Part shown: positions 8,336 to 16,248 of the stretch, piece by piece | How positions within the stretch are numbered: the stretch's first letter is position 1 | How the letters are laid out: each line of letters starts with the position of its first letter | From: Sphingobacteriaceae bacterium | Lineage (GTDB): Bacteria > Bacteroidota > Bacteroidia > UBA7662 | Assembly (NCBI GenBank): GCA_013824115.1 | Contig: PNNG01000038.1 | Coordinates: 1-64,000 of the forward strand | Length of the DNA: 64,000 nt | Reading direction: 5' to 3' | Made by a program: the position numbers and the translations under genes | The notes under the pieces: model-generated | The model's database searches: none | What the model was told of the DNA's origin: nothing | Seen by the model: only the letters and a program-made list of their open reading frames with translations

Positions 8336-8381
8336 TCGTTTGTAAGCGTTTACAAACGTTTACAAACGCTTAACAACCGAC
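8335..8381 (+). terminator. Long hairpin after endonuclease gene
   Basis: Near-perfect inverted repeat with 17-18 base arms (8335-8351 and 8364-8381), one offset, around a 12-base loop. The loop region itself contains the direct repeat GTTTACAAAC twice. It starts at the last base of the stop codon. There is no T-run, so it is either a terminator that does not depend on one, an mRNA-stabilising hairpin, or a binding site. Confidence 0.5.
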
Positions 8382-8412
8382 TCGGGCCGACCAGTCTGCT
8401 GAACTTGCGGGC

Positions 8413-10119
8413 ATGAAAGCGCTCACTCCCGAACAACAGCACATATTGGCAGCCCGTGGCGATTTAAAAATCAATGCCGTAGCGGGTTCGGGCAAGACCA
8501 CGACCCTGGTAGCCCTGGCAGGCAGCTTGCCCCCTGCCGATAAAATTCTGTATCTGGCCTTCAATCGAACCGTACGCGATGAAGCCAAACAACGATTTCA
8601 GGCAGCAGGACTCGAACGGGTGAGGGTAGAAACTGCCCATTCGCTGGCCTATCAGTCGGTAATGCGCCGTCAAAAAATGCAGCTCACCACCAACTACAAG
8701 CCCTACGAGCTGGTCCAACAGCTGCAAATCAAAATGCGCGATCCCGAGCTGCGGTATTTGTTGGCCACACATACACTCAAATACTTGCAGTTATACCTGA
8801 ACAGCAAAGAGGCCAACCACCAAGCCATCAACTATGCCGGCAGTCTTACCGACCCCAAAGCCAAGAGCTTTGCCGACCGCTTTGCAGGCGATTTAGTGGG
8901 CTATACAGGCCGTCTCCTCGAACTCATGGAAGGCGGCAAAATACCCTGCTTGCACGATTATTACCTCAAAAAATACCAGCTCAGCAAGCCCAAACTGTCC
9001 TACGACCACGTGCTATTCGACGAAGGTCAGGATGCCAGCGGCGTGATGCTCGACGTGCTCTTAGCGCAGAAAGCCCGAAAAGTGATTGTAGGCGATGTGC
9101 ACCAGCAAATTTATGCCTGGCGTCAGGCGGTCAATTCGTTGCAAAAAGTGTCGTTTCCTACCTACCAACTCAGCACCAGTTTTCGATTTGGTGACGAAAT
9201 TGCCGAAATGGCCCGCCGCGTATTGGCTTGGAAGCAGCTTTTGCCCGAGCCGGGAATGGCCACCGATTTGCGCGGCTGTGGCGGACAGGGTGCAGGCGGC
9301 GGTCCCAAAGCCATATTGGCGCGCTCCAATCTCTTTTTGCTCGACCGGGCCATTCAATGCCTCCATGCTGAAGAAGAAGGCAAATGGTGGTTCGAAGGCA
9401 ACCTATCGGCCTACACCTTTGCTGCCGATGGCACCAGTATTTTCGATGTGCTTTCGTTGCAGCAGGGCCGCAATGAAAAGGTGCGCGATCCTTTACTTCA
9501 ATCGCTCGCTAGCTTTTCTAAACTCGAAGAATACCTCGAAAAGGCCGAAGACCCCGAACTGGCCATGATTACCGAAATGGTGCGCAAGTATGGCGATGAG
9601 CTCCCTGCATTCATCCAGCAGCTCAAAGGCAGGCAAATAGAACCCGAAAACAGGTCGCAGGCAAATCTCATTTTCAGCACGGTACACCGCAGTAAGGGAC
9701 TCGAGTACGACTCGGTTGAGCTCACTGAGGATTTTATTACGCACGATAAGCTCTTACGCACACTGGCTGATGCTGAAGCACACAAGGTGGCCCGTTTGAA
9801 CGAAGAAATCAACCTTTTGTACGTAGCCATGACCCGCGCAAAAAAGCGTCTATGGCTGCCAGCAGCATTGTGGCCGCAAAGCGCAGTGATGCCCTTAGTG
9901 CCGCCTGTGGCTGAATTCCCGTTCAGGCGCCGCCGTCCACAGCCCTACGTCCGAGCCGACAAGCATGCCTGGGAGTGGGGTCAGGCCCTGGCTGGACGGG
10001 TTTCCGATACCGAAGTTTCCCACCTGTACCAGTTGCTCATCGACGAGCAACACGAGTGGTTGGCCGCCACCGACGACTCGGGTGCAGGGGGCAACTCGCC
10101 CGATGAAGAAGACGGCTAG
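8413..10119 (+). CDS. UvrD/Rep-type superfamily 1 DNA helicase
   Basis: A 568-aa ATP-dependent helicase. Motifs in order: Walker A AVAGSGKTTTL (about 22-32), Ia LAFNRTVRDEA, II VLFDEGQDAS, III VGDVHQQIYAWR, IV LSTSFRFGDEIA, V STVHRSKGLEYD and VI LLYVAMTRAKKRL. It is shorter than UvrD (about 720 aa), and its pattern (FNRTVRDEA, TAHSLAY, SFRFG) resembles FBH1-like helicases. These unwind DNA or dismantle recombinase filaments; the cellular role here is inferred as repair. The C-terminus is acidic. Confidence 0.9.
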   Translation: MKALTPEQQHILAARGDLKINAVAGSGKTTTLVALAGSLPPADKILYLAFNRTVRDEAKQRFQAAGLERVRVETAHSLAYQSVMRRQKMQLTTNYKPYELVQQLQIKMRDPELRYLLATHTLKYLQLYLNSKEANHQAINYAGSLTDPKAKSFADRFAGDLVGYTGRLLELMEGGKIPCLHDYYLKKYQLSKPKLSYDHVLFDEGQDASGVMLDVLLAQKARKVIVGDVHQQIYAWRQAVNSLQKVSFPTYQLSTSFRFGDEIAEMARRVLAWKQLLPEPGMATDLRGCGGQGAGGGPKAILARSNLFLLDRAIQCLHAEEEGKWWFEGNLSAYTFAADGTSIFDVLSLQQGRNEKVRDPLLQSLASFSKLEEYLEKAEDPELAMITEMVRKYGDELPAFIQQLKGRQIEPENRSQANLIFSTVHRSKGLEYDSVELTEDFITHDKLLRTLADAEAHKVARLNEEINLLYVAMTRAKKRLWLPAALWPQSAVMPLVPPVAEFPFRRRRPQPYVRADKHAWEWGQALAGRVSDTEVSHLYQLLIDEQHEWLAATDDSGAGGNSPDEEDG

Positions 10120-10144
10120 GCAAACAAGCTGTGCCTTTGGCAGT

Positions 10145-10152
10145 TATTTTTG
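10145..10152 (+). promoter_or_regulatory. -7 box for pdxJ
   Basis: TATTTTTG matches TAnnTTTG and ends 18 bases before the ATG at 10171. Confidence 0.55.
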
Positions 10153-10170
10153 CAGCCTCAATTCGAATCC

Positions 10171-10899
10171 ATGCCTGCAAAACTCAGTGTAAACATTAAT
10201 AAAATAGCCACCCTGCGAAATTCACGGGGGGGCAATGTGCCCAACGTTTTGCAGGTGGCACTAGATTGCGAGCGCTTTGGGGCCGACGGTATCACGGTTC
10301 ACCCGCGGCCTGACGAGCGACACATCCGTTATACCGATGTGTACACCCTCAGCCAACACCTCACCACCGAATTCAACATCGAAGGCAATCCGAAAGAAGC
10401 CAAATTTGTAGAGTTGGTACTTGCCGTAAAGCCGGCACAAGTAACCTTGGTACCCGATGCCGGCAACCAACTCACCAGCGACCATGGCTGGGATACTTTA
10501 GCCGAGCGTGCTTACCTCACCGATATGATTGCCCGTTTCAAAGCGGCAGGTATTCGTACTTCCATTTTTATAGATCCCAACGAAGCCATGGTAGAAGGCG
10601 CGGCCCTTACTGGTACCGACCGCATCGAATTATACACCGAAGCCTATGCTCAGCAGTATCCCAACGACCGGGTAAATGCACTGGCGCATTTTATCAAAGC
10701 TGCGGAAAAAGCACAGGAGGTGGGATTGGGTTTGAATGCTGGTCATGACCTCTCGCTACACAACTTGACATACTTTGCAAGTCGTATATCAGGCTTATTG
10801 GAGGTTTCTATCGGTCATGCCCTGATAGCCGATGCCTTGTACTTGGGCCTTGAAAACACCATTCAACTCTACAAGAGAGCCTTAGCATTACATGAATAA
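10171..10899 (+). CDS. pdxJ: Pyridoxine 5'-phosphate synthase PdxJ
   Basis: A 242-aa cytoplasmic enzyme that condenses 1-deoxyxylulose 5-phosphate with 3-amino-2-oxopropyl phosphate to pyridoxine 5'-phosphate (DXP-dependent vitamin B6 route). Diagnostic stretches: [17 protein letters not shown], the catalytic [33 protein letters not shown] and [14 protein letters not shown]. Length fits the family (about 240). The ATG at 10171 is preferred to an in-frame TTG 21 bases upstream that lies within the -7 box. Confidence 0.97.
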   Translation: MPAKLSVNINKIATLRNSRGGNVPNVLQVALDCERFGADGITVHPRPDERHIRYTDVYTLSQHLTTEFNIEGNPKEAKFVELVLAVKPAQVTLVPDAGNQLTSDHGWDTLAERAYLTDMIARFKAAGIRTSIFIDPNEAMVEGAALTGTDRIELYTEAYAQQYPNDRVNALAHFIKAAEKAQEVGLGLNAGHDLSLHNLTYFASRISGLLEVSIGHALIADALYLGLENTIQLYKRALALHE

Positions 10900-10931
10900 T
10901 GCAATAAGGTAAAATTTTTCTATAAAAGGTA

Positions 10932-10961
10932 TTGTCACATCAAGATATAGGTATATTTTTG
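10932..10961 (+). promoter_or_regulatory. Promoter of Rrf2 gene
   Basis: TTG at 10932-10934, 19-base spacer, TATTTTTG at 10954-10961: a full match to the Bacteroidota -33/-7 consensus. The -7 box ends 16 bases before the ATG. Confidence 0.75.
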
Positions 10962-10977
10962 TCCAATACTCGACCCA

Positions 10978-11427
10978 ATGTTTTCAAAATCTTGTGAATA
11001 CGGCCTCCAGGCGATTCTGTACATCGCGTTGCATGCACGACCTGATCGCAAAGTCGGTTTGAAAGAAATCGCCGACAACCAGGATATTCCTGCACATTTC
11101 TTAAGCAAGATTCTCCAGATTTTGGTGAAGTATAAATTGCTCGTTTCTGTAAAAGGTCCCAACGGCGGTTTCGGTCTCTACCGCAAACCCGAAGACATCA
11201 CCTTGTTAGAGGTAGTATCGGCCATCGACGGACTGGATATTTTCGACCGTTGCGGCATTGGCCTCAAGCAGTGCGACGATGCACATCCTTGCCCCATTCA
11301 CAACAAATTCAAGTTTTTGCGCGAAAGCATCCGCAATACCTTGATGAAGGAAACCTTGGCCGACCTCATTTTCACCGTAGAGGAAGGTAAGTCGTACGTT
11401 ACCCTCAAAAACCTCATCGAAGAATAA
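10978..11427 (+). CDS. Rrf2 family transcriptional regulator with three-Cys cluster
   Basis: A 149-aa winged-helix regulator. The N-terminal half carries the Rrf2 fold (SCEYGLQAILYIA, IPAHFLSKILQIL, VKGPNGGFGL wing). Cys92, Cys99 and Cys105 (CGIGLKQCDDAHPC) fall where IscR and NsrR bind a [2Fe-2S] or [4Fe-4S] cluster, so an iron-sulfur, NO or redox sensing role is likely. It is not adjacent to isc/suf genes; it is followed after 3 bases by trmB. Its own promoter is well formed. Confidence 0.92.
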   Translation: MFSKSCEYGLQAILYIALHARPDRKVGLKEIADNQDIPAHFLSKILQILVKYKLLVSVKGPNGGFGLYRKPEDITLLEVVSAIDGLDIFDRCGIGLKQCDDAHPCPIHNKFKFLRESIRNTLMKETLADLIFTVEEGKSYVTLKNLIEE

Positions 11428-11430
11428 GTT

Positions 11431-12081
11431 TTGGCGCGCCGTAAACTCCAGCATTTCGCCGAGATGGACGAAATGCGGCACGTATTGCAGCATCCCGAAA
11501 ACATGCCGGGACAATGGGCTGCCTTTTTCGGAAACAACCATCCCCTCGTCTTAGAAGTAGGTTGTGGCACAGGTAGGTATACCATTGGTCTTTCTAAATT
11601 ATTTCCCCAACAAAATTTCATTGGCACCGACATCAAAGGGGCCCGCATGTGGCATGGCGCTACCCAAGTGCGCGATGAAAACATAGCCAATGCCGCATTT
11701 TTGCGTACGCGTATTGAACAAATAGACACCTATTTTGCTCGAGACGAAGTGCAGGAGATTTGGATCACCTTCCCCGATCCACAACCCCGCGAAAGCCGTG
11801 AACGGAAACGTTTGCCCGGCACCCGCTTTCTGAATATCTACACCAAATTTTTAGCGCCTGGCGGACTGTTGCACCTCAAAACCGATAACCGGGTTTTGTT
11901 TGATTATGCCGTTGAGTGCTGGCAGGCACATCCGCAACTGGAGGTAGAAACCGTGATGCACGATTTGTACAGCCATGGCGACCAAGGTACTGCCACCGCC
12001 ATTCAAACCACCTACGAAGAAAGGTACCGGGCGCAGGGTATTCCTATCAACTACATGCGTGCCAAGTTCATCGAACGCTGA
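11431..12081 (+). CDS. trmB: tRNA (guanine-N7)-methyltransferase TrmB
   Basis: A 216-aa SAM-dependent enzyme that makes m7G46 in tRNA. The SAM site is LEVGCGTGRYTIGLS; FIGTDIKGARMW and the signature WITFPDPQPRESRERKRL follow, and the C-terminal half holds PGGLLHLKTDN and the TTYEERYRAQG motif. The start is a TTG at 11431, three bases after the Rrf2 stop; the protein aligns from there with the usual basic N-terminus (RKLQHFAEM), and no suitable ATG exists upstream. Co-transcription with the Rrf2 gene is likely. Confidence 0.95.
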   Translation: MARRKLQHFAEMDEMRHVLQHPENMPGQWAAFFGNNHPLVLEVGCGTGRYTIGLSKLFPQQNFIGTDIKGARMWHGATQVRDENIANAAFLRTRIEQIDTYFARDEVQEIWITFPDPQPRESRERKRLPGTRFLNIYTKFLAPGGLLHLKTDNRVLFDYAVECWQAHPQLEVETVMHDLYSHGDQGTATAIQTTYEERYRAQGIPINYMRAKFIER

Positions 12082-12441
12082 TTAAGCAGCTTGAGCTGAT
12101 TTAAGCGCAATCTGTTCAAGAGCGTGATGTTAAGTACTGCCAAAGGCTTTGTCTCTGCGGCCTCCGGTCAAGCTGCGAAGCAGCGCGGACCAAACGCCTC
12201 CGTTGGTCATTGAGCTCGTCGAAATGCGCGGTTTGCGTTCCGCTATTCTCAGCACTGAATGGAAATGCCTTTTCTGGTTTCAGAGTTGATTAATGCTGCA
12301 CTAACGCTTTTACCACGTTAATGCACCCTCCCTACCTCTGCGGTTAAATTGCCAGCTGAACATGAATTCTTGCAGATAAACTGATTAAGCAATTATATAA
12401 GTGGCTTTTTTTGCCAAAGGCCCGATTTCACGCTTCTAACT
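12082..12441. other. Intergenic region with one REP-like motif
   Basis: 360 bp between convergent genes with no credible ORF or clear intrinsic terminator. At 12205-12226 the sequence GGTCATTGAGCTCGTCGAAA is a solitary member of the repeat family seen at 121-225. Nothing else is recognised. Confidence 0.5.
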
Positions 12442-13059
12442 TCAATCTTCCAGCGCTTCCAACTTCTCCTGCATATCGGCAAACTCACGGATACCTGGGC
12501 GTTGTTCTTGTCCGCCATACAAACAAATGGCATAAGGATCAAGTGCCGCTACCATTTCGCGCAGCTGCGCCGTTTCGGCTGGGATATCGATGATGCAGCG
12601 GGTTTGGGCGCAGGCATCTTGCAGCAATTGAAACAGCTGACGGTTGGCCTTGGTGAGTGTCCAATTGGGGAAAAGCGCATCGGCATGCAGCAACAGATAG
12701 TCGCCATCGAAGTGGCGAATGCCGGCTTGGTCGAGTGCCGATAATTTGAGCCGCATGATGGTGGGTGCATGCACCGAACGGGCGTAACCGGCGTAAATTT
12801 CGTAGGGCACCTCCACTGCTTCGAGGCTGTATTCCGCTATTTCGCGGTTCAATTCATCGGGGGCGATGAGGTTAAAGTTGCCCACCATTTGCGGCCCGCT
12901 CAGCCAGCCACGCATTTCCATCATGCGCGATGGCTCAACATAATTAGAAGAAGATGGGTCGAACGAAAAACCTACAAAGTCGGCATCTGCAGCGGCTGCA
13001 AAACGCGCGTCGCTTAAGTTGGTGATGTCTTTGAAGTATAAACGGGTGATGCTTGCCAT
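12442..13059 (-). CDS. TrpF-like (phosphoribosylanthranilate isomerase-like) protein
   Basis: A 205-aa protein resembling phosphoribosylanthranilate isomerase in layout: an N-terminal DARFAAAADADFVGFSF stretch (compare DA..AAELGADALGFIF), and a C-terminal ICLYGGQEQRPGIREFADM stretch where TrpF has the SGVE..PGIKD segment. The TrpF catalytic Cys, in KICG(I/L)T near residue 7, is replaced: the equivalent segment reads RLYFKDITN. It is therefore unlikely to be a normal tryptophan enzyme, and no trp genes are nearby. The ATG at 13059 is preferred; an in-frame TTG at 13095 would lie 11 bases after a TACATTTG box (13107-13114) and cannot be excluded. Confidence 0.65.
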   Translation of the reverse strand: MASITRLYFKDITNLSDARFAAAADADFVGFSFDPSSSNYVEPSRMMEMRGWLSGPQMVGNFNLIAPDELNREIAEYSLEAVEVPYEIYAGYARSVHAPTIMRLKLSALDQAGIRHFDGDYLLLHADALFPNWTLTKANRQLFQLLQDACAQTRCIIDIPAETAQLREMVAALDPYAICLYGGQEQRPGIREFADMQEKLEALED

Positions 13060-13106
13060 GTGGGTAAAGTTAATGGCTGAGCACGTGATGCACAAGCTAA
13101 AAAAGG

Positions 13107-13114
13107 CAAATGTA
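13107..13114 (-). promoter_or_regulatory. -7 box for TrpF-like gene
   Basis: Minus-strand TACATTTG matches TAnnTTTG. It lies 47 bases before the ATG at 13059. Confidence 0.5.
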
Positions 13115-13141
13115 TTGTGGTTAGCCCTGTTTTGAGAATCC

Positions 13142-14065
13142 TTACCGCTTCACAAACCGCAGCTGTTCTTGTCGCCCAGCAGCGTCAGTAAGTCTTACTT
13201 GAAACAGTCCTGTTGGCAAATCGCTTAAGTCCAATCTGTTCTGCCCCAAAGGGTCAAGAAGCCGTTCGTTACTTACTTCCTTACCCTGCACATCGTAAAT
13301 AGATAAATGCAGTGGGAATTGTAGTGTTTCAACGCCCGTAATAAACAGCTCATCGGTGGCCGGATTGGGATAAAGCTTAAATGAGTTCTTTTCATGGGCA
13401 AGCAATTCCATAATGCCAACCGGGAAATACTGGTTGAAAATATCGGCTCCACGTGTCATGGAGCTCGAGCGATTGGCCATCATCGCTGTACCATAAATAG
13501 GCCCAAAGGGATCGGTATCTAAGCCCACCCCATGCATGATGCGTTCACGTAGGTTAGAGTTTGAAAAATTGCTATCCACCGAAGGAACCAGTGCTTGGTG
13601 GCTTACCACCCCATTGGTTGTGTCAAAATTGGTTGCGATGTAGTATTGTTCAGAACCAAAACTGCTATTCGACACCCTGAGCTCTGAATACACCGTGTCA
13701 CCTTCCGCCACGTCAAAATCGTACAATAACCGCTCTCCGCCTGAAGGATCAACAGGAATGCCATTGTTGAAAGGCACATAGTACACTTTTTTATCTAGCT
13801 CGCGCAGCAGGCCGATTTGGGAAATGCTCGTTGCCTGTTTAAAAGCAAACTCAGAATGGGCACCCATAAAGCCTACACCGTACAATTTAAAATAGGACCG
13901 GCCAAAATAACTGACAGTCCCCATGGTCAAATATCCATAAACCGACCATTGTGCCGGCACATATACCTTCCATAAAGTAGAGTCGGCAGCCATGGGACTA
14001 TACGTTTGCGCCTGGCTGACGGTGCCAAAACCAAGGCCTAAGAAGATGAGAAGTAGCTTTTTCAT
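13142..14065 (-). CDS. Secreted protein with T9SS type A sorting domain
   Basis: A 307-aa protein with a signal peptide (residues 1-19, ending VSQAQ). A middle region of about 200 residues belongs to no family I recognise. A C-terminal sorting domain begins at KLYPNPATDELFI and ends GLFQVRLTDAAGRQEQLRFVKR (in parts: LSDLPTGLFQVRL, LRFVKR). The C-terminal domain directs export across the outer membrane by the type IX system and usually attachment to the cell surface. It stands alone as a transcription unit; the upstream 245 bp (14066-14310) is AT-rich and shows no gene. Confidence 0.88.
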   Translation of the reverse strand: MKKLLLIFLGLGFGTVSQAQTYSPMAADSTLWKVYVPAQWSVYGYLTMGTVSYFGRSYFKLYGVGFMGAHSEFAFKQATSISQIGLLRELDKKVYYVPFNNGIPVDPSGGERLLYDFDVAEGDTVYSELRVSNSSFGSEQYYIATNFDTTNGVVSHQALVPSVDSNFSNSNLRERIMHGVGLDTDPFGPIYGTAMMANRSSSMTRGADIFNQYFPVGIMELLAHEKNSFKLYPNPATDELFITGVETLQFPLHLSIYDVQGKEVSNERLLDPLGQNRLDLSDLPTGLFQVRLTDAAGRQEQLRFVKR

Positions 14066-14298
14066 GGGTTTGGCTTGATGTAAAAGGTTTAAAATTCAAT
14101 ATTAATTAAAAAAACACAAAAAAAACAATCTCTGATTTTTTCAGCTAATGGGCCTATCAAATGGGTGAAAGTTATTTGAATCGGCATACCATGGGCAAAC
14201 TACAAAATACACTTCATGCACATTGCTTTAAAACGCAATCCTAAAAGCACAACCTGCCAGTAATTTCTTTGCTTCGACACAGCTCGCCTGGTTTCCGC

Positions 14299-14306
14299 TA
14301 TTTTTA
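14299..14306 (+). promoter_or_regulatory. -7-like box for alkyltransferase-like gene
   Basis: TATTTTTA, one mismatch to TAnnTTTG, ends 4 bases before the ATG at 14311. Confidence 0.45.
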
Positions 14307-14310
14307 CGGC

Positions 14311-14652
14311 ATGACCACCGCGGGCAACGACTTTTACCAAAATGTATACGAAGTAGTGCGGCTCATCCCACCAGGCAGGGTGACGAGCTACGGAGCCATT
14401 GCGCGCTATTTGGGCACTGGGCGGTCGAGTCGCTTGGTGGGCTGGGCCATGAACGCTTCGCACGGCCTGGCCGAACCCGTTCCTGCCCACCGGGTGGTGA
14501 ACCGCTTGGGCTTGTTGAGCGGCAAACATTTTTTTGGTGGACCCAACCGCATGCAAGAACTTTTAGAGGCCGAGGGTGTCGTTATTCGTGACGATCAGGT
14601 TCAGGATTTCGACCGCATTTTCTGGGACCCCGCGAAAGAACTGGCATTATGA
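14311..14652 (+). CDS. Alkyltransferase-like (ATL) DNA repair protein, MGMT family
   Basis: A 113-aa protein matching the DNA-binding domain of O6-alkylguanine-DNA alkyltransferase (IPPGRVTSYGAIARYLG; arginine finger region SSRLVGWAMN). The alkyl-accepting Cys of the PCHRV motif is Ala here (PAHRVV, residues 58-63). ATL proteins lacking this Cys bind O6-alkylguanine tightly and hand the lesion to nucleotide excision repair. The next gene overlaps its stop by ATGA, implying translational coupling. An upstream in-frame start at 14269 is less likely given the box at 14299. Confidence 0.9.
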   Translation: MTTAGNDFYQNVYEVVRLIPPGRVTSYGAIARYLGTGRSSRLVGWAMNASHGLAEPVPAHRVVNRLGLLSGKHFFGGPNRMQELLEAEGVVIRDDQVQDFDRIFWDPAKELAL

Positions 14653-15281
14653 GCAACGCCCGGCAATTGTATGCATGGATAGAAGAAGGCGAACACGACC
14701 GGCAAGATTTTAAGGAAACCATCAGCAGTTCCAAAAAAATTGCCAAAACCATCGGCTCCTTTGCCAACACCCGCGGTGGACGCATTTTGGTGGGCGTGCG
14801 CGATAACAAAGCCATCCGTGGCATCAAGGTAGATGAAGAGCAGCACATGCTAGAGGCTGCTGCCGGCTTTTTCTGCAAGCCTGCCGTGACCCTGCAGTAC
14901 GAGCGCATAGAAATAGGCATGAAGCAAGTGCTGGTAGCGCACGTGCCCGAGGTACCGCAAAAGCCCATTTACAGTCTGGGCGACGATGAGCAGTGGTGGG
15001 CATATATACGTGTGGCCGACAAAAGCCTGTTGGCCAGCAAAACGGTGCTCGAAGTAATCAGGCGAGAGCAAAAAGGAAGCAACAGTCTTATTGAAATGGG
15101 CAGCAAAGAAACCGGACTGCTCAAATACTTAGGCGAAAACGAGCGCATTACCCTCAAGCAATTCTGCAAACTCATGAATATTTCGCCCTGGAGGGCACGC
15201 AAAATATTGGTGAACCTCATCACTGCCGGCGTCATCCGTGTGCATACCACCGAAAAAGCCGAGTTTTACACGCTTTCTTGA
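14649..15281 (+). CDS. AlbA_2 (Schlafen-type) ATP-binding domain protein
   Basis: A 210-aa protein. Residues about 10-140 form an AlbA_2/divergent AAA-4 domain: E-x-DRQDFKETI, KTIGSFANTRGGRILVGV and a long acidic beta region. The C-terminal 60 residues look like a winged helix (ITLKQFCKLMNISPWRARKILVNLITAGVI). Function is unknown in this family; DNA or RNA binding is common. It overlaps the ATL gene by 4 bases, so a role with DNA damage handling is possible but inferred. Confidence 0.82.
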   Translation: MSNARQLYAWIEEGEHDRQDFKETISSSKKIAKTIGSFANTRGGRILVGVRDNKAIRGIKVDEEQHMLEAAAGFFCKPAVTLQYERIEIGMKQVLVAHVPEVPQKPIYSLGDDEQWWAYIRVADKSLLASKTVLEVIRREQKGSNSLIEMGSKETGLLKYLGENERITLKQFCKLMNISPWRARKILVNLITAGVIRVHTTEKAEFYTLS

Positions 15282-15319
15282 GCGCTTTTAGGGCTAACCA
15301 ATTTATTCACAAGGGTCTG

Positions 15320-15350
15320 TTGGAAACTCAAAATGCTTCCTCTATATTTG
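15320..15350 (+). promoter_or_regulatory. Promoter of ribosomal protein operon
   Basis: TTG at 15320-15322, 20-base spacer, TATATTTG at 15343-15350: a full Bacteroidota promoter. The leader to the GTG start at 15392 would be about 35 bases, much longer than for most genes in this window. Confidence 0.75.
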
Positions 15351-15391
15351 CAGTCCTTTTTGGAAACAATCTAATCAATTCAATTTAAGCA

Positions 15392-15835
15392 GTGAATACG
15401 TTAAGTTACAAAACTGTCTCTGCCAACCGCAACACGGTTGACAAAAAGTGGTATCTGGTAGATGCCGAAGCAGAGATTGTGGGTCGCCTTGCTAGCAAGG
15501 TTGCCGGTGTGCTTCGTGGCAAGCACAAGCCGTCCTACACCCCACACGTAGACTGCGGAGATAATGTAATCATTATCAACGCAGACAAGGTGAAGTTCAC
15601 AGGTGAGAAAATGCGCGAAAAAGAGTACTTTTTCTACTCGGGCCATCCCAGTGGAAAGCGTCTCGTAACAGCGAAAGACCTGATGCAGCGTCGTCCTACC
15701 TACGTGGTGGAGAAAGCCATCAAAGGCATGTTGCCCAAAAATCGTTTGGGTCGCGAAATGTTCCGCAATTTGTATGTGTACGCTGGCAACGAGCATCCGC
15801 ACGTGGCCCAGCAACCCGAAAAATTAACCATCTGA
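15392..15835 (+). CDS. rplM: 50S ribosomal protein L13
   Basis: A 147-aa large-subunit protein. WYLVDAEAEIVGRLASKVAGVLRGKHKP and GDNVIIINADKVKFTGEK are typical L13 segments (quoted in parts: IVGRLASKVAGVLRGKHKP; INADKVKFTG), as is the C-terminal LPKNRLGREMFRNLYVYAG. The start is a GTG; the N-terminus MNTLSYKTVSA is the usual Bacteroidota form. It is the first gene of rplM-rpsI-rpsB. Confidence 0.98.
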   Translation: MNTLSYKTVSANRNTVDKKWYLVDAEAEIVGRLASKVAGVLRGKHKPSYTPHVDCGDNVIIINADKVKFTGEKMREKEYFFYSGHPSGKRLVTAKDLMQRRPTYVVEKAIKGMLPKNRLGREMFRNLYVYAGNEHPHVAQQPEKLTI

Positions 15836-15842
15836 TCTCACC

Positions 15843-16229
15843 ATGTCTGTTACCAATACCATCGGTAGAAGAAAAAATGCCATAGCCCGCGTGTATGTTA
15901 CCGCCGGCTCGGGCAACATTGAGGTGAACGGTCGTCCGTACACCGAGTATTTCCCCCTGGAGACTCTCCAGCAACTGGTTCTGAAGGCATTTGCTGCCAC
16001 CAACACCCTTGGTCAGTTCGACGTGAAAGCTACCCTCAATGGAGGTGGAGTAAGCGGTCAGGCTGAAGCATTGCAATTGGCTTTGGCACGTGCGCTCGAC
16101 GAAATCAATCCCGAGCACCACACCGCTCTCAAGGCCGACAAGTTGCTGACCCGCGACCCCCGCATGGTGGAACGCAAGAAATTCGGTCAGCGCAAGGCCC
16201 GTCGTCGTTTCCAGTTCAGCAAACGTTAA
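15843..16229 (+). CDS. rpsI: 30S ribosomal protein S9
   Basis: A 128-aa small-subunit protein. [18 protein letters not shown] at the N-terminus, [19 protein letters not shown] in the middle and the basic tail [17 protein letters not shown] are diagnostic; the tail reaches the P-site tRNA. The ATG follows the rplM stop after 7 bases; co-transcribed with rplM and rpsB. Confidence 0.98.
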   Translation: MSVTNTIGRRKNAIARVYVTAGSGNIEVNGRPYTEYFPLETLQQLVLKAFAATNTLGQFDVKATLNGGGVSGQAEALQLALARALDEINPEHHTALKADKLLTRDPRMVERKKFGQRKARRRFQFSKR

Positions 16230-16233
16230 TCTC

Positions 16234-16239
16234 AGGAGG
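16234..16239 (+). promoter_or_regulatory. Strong Shine-Dalgarno site before rpsB
   Basis: AGGAGG, 9 bases before the rpsB ATG. Such a site stands out because Bacteroidota genes, including the neighbours here, generally lack Shine-Dalgarno sequences. Confidence 0.75.
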
Positions 16240-16248
16240 AATCAAATT

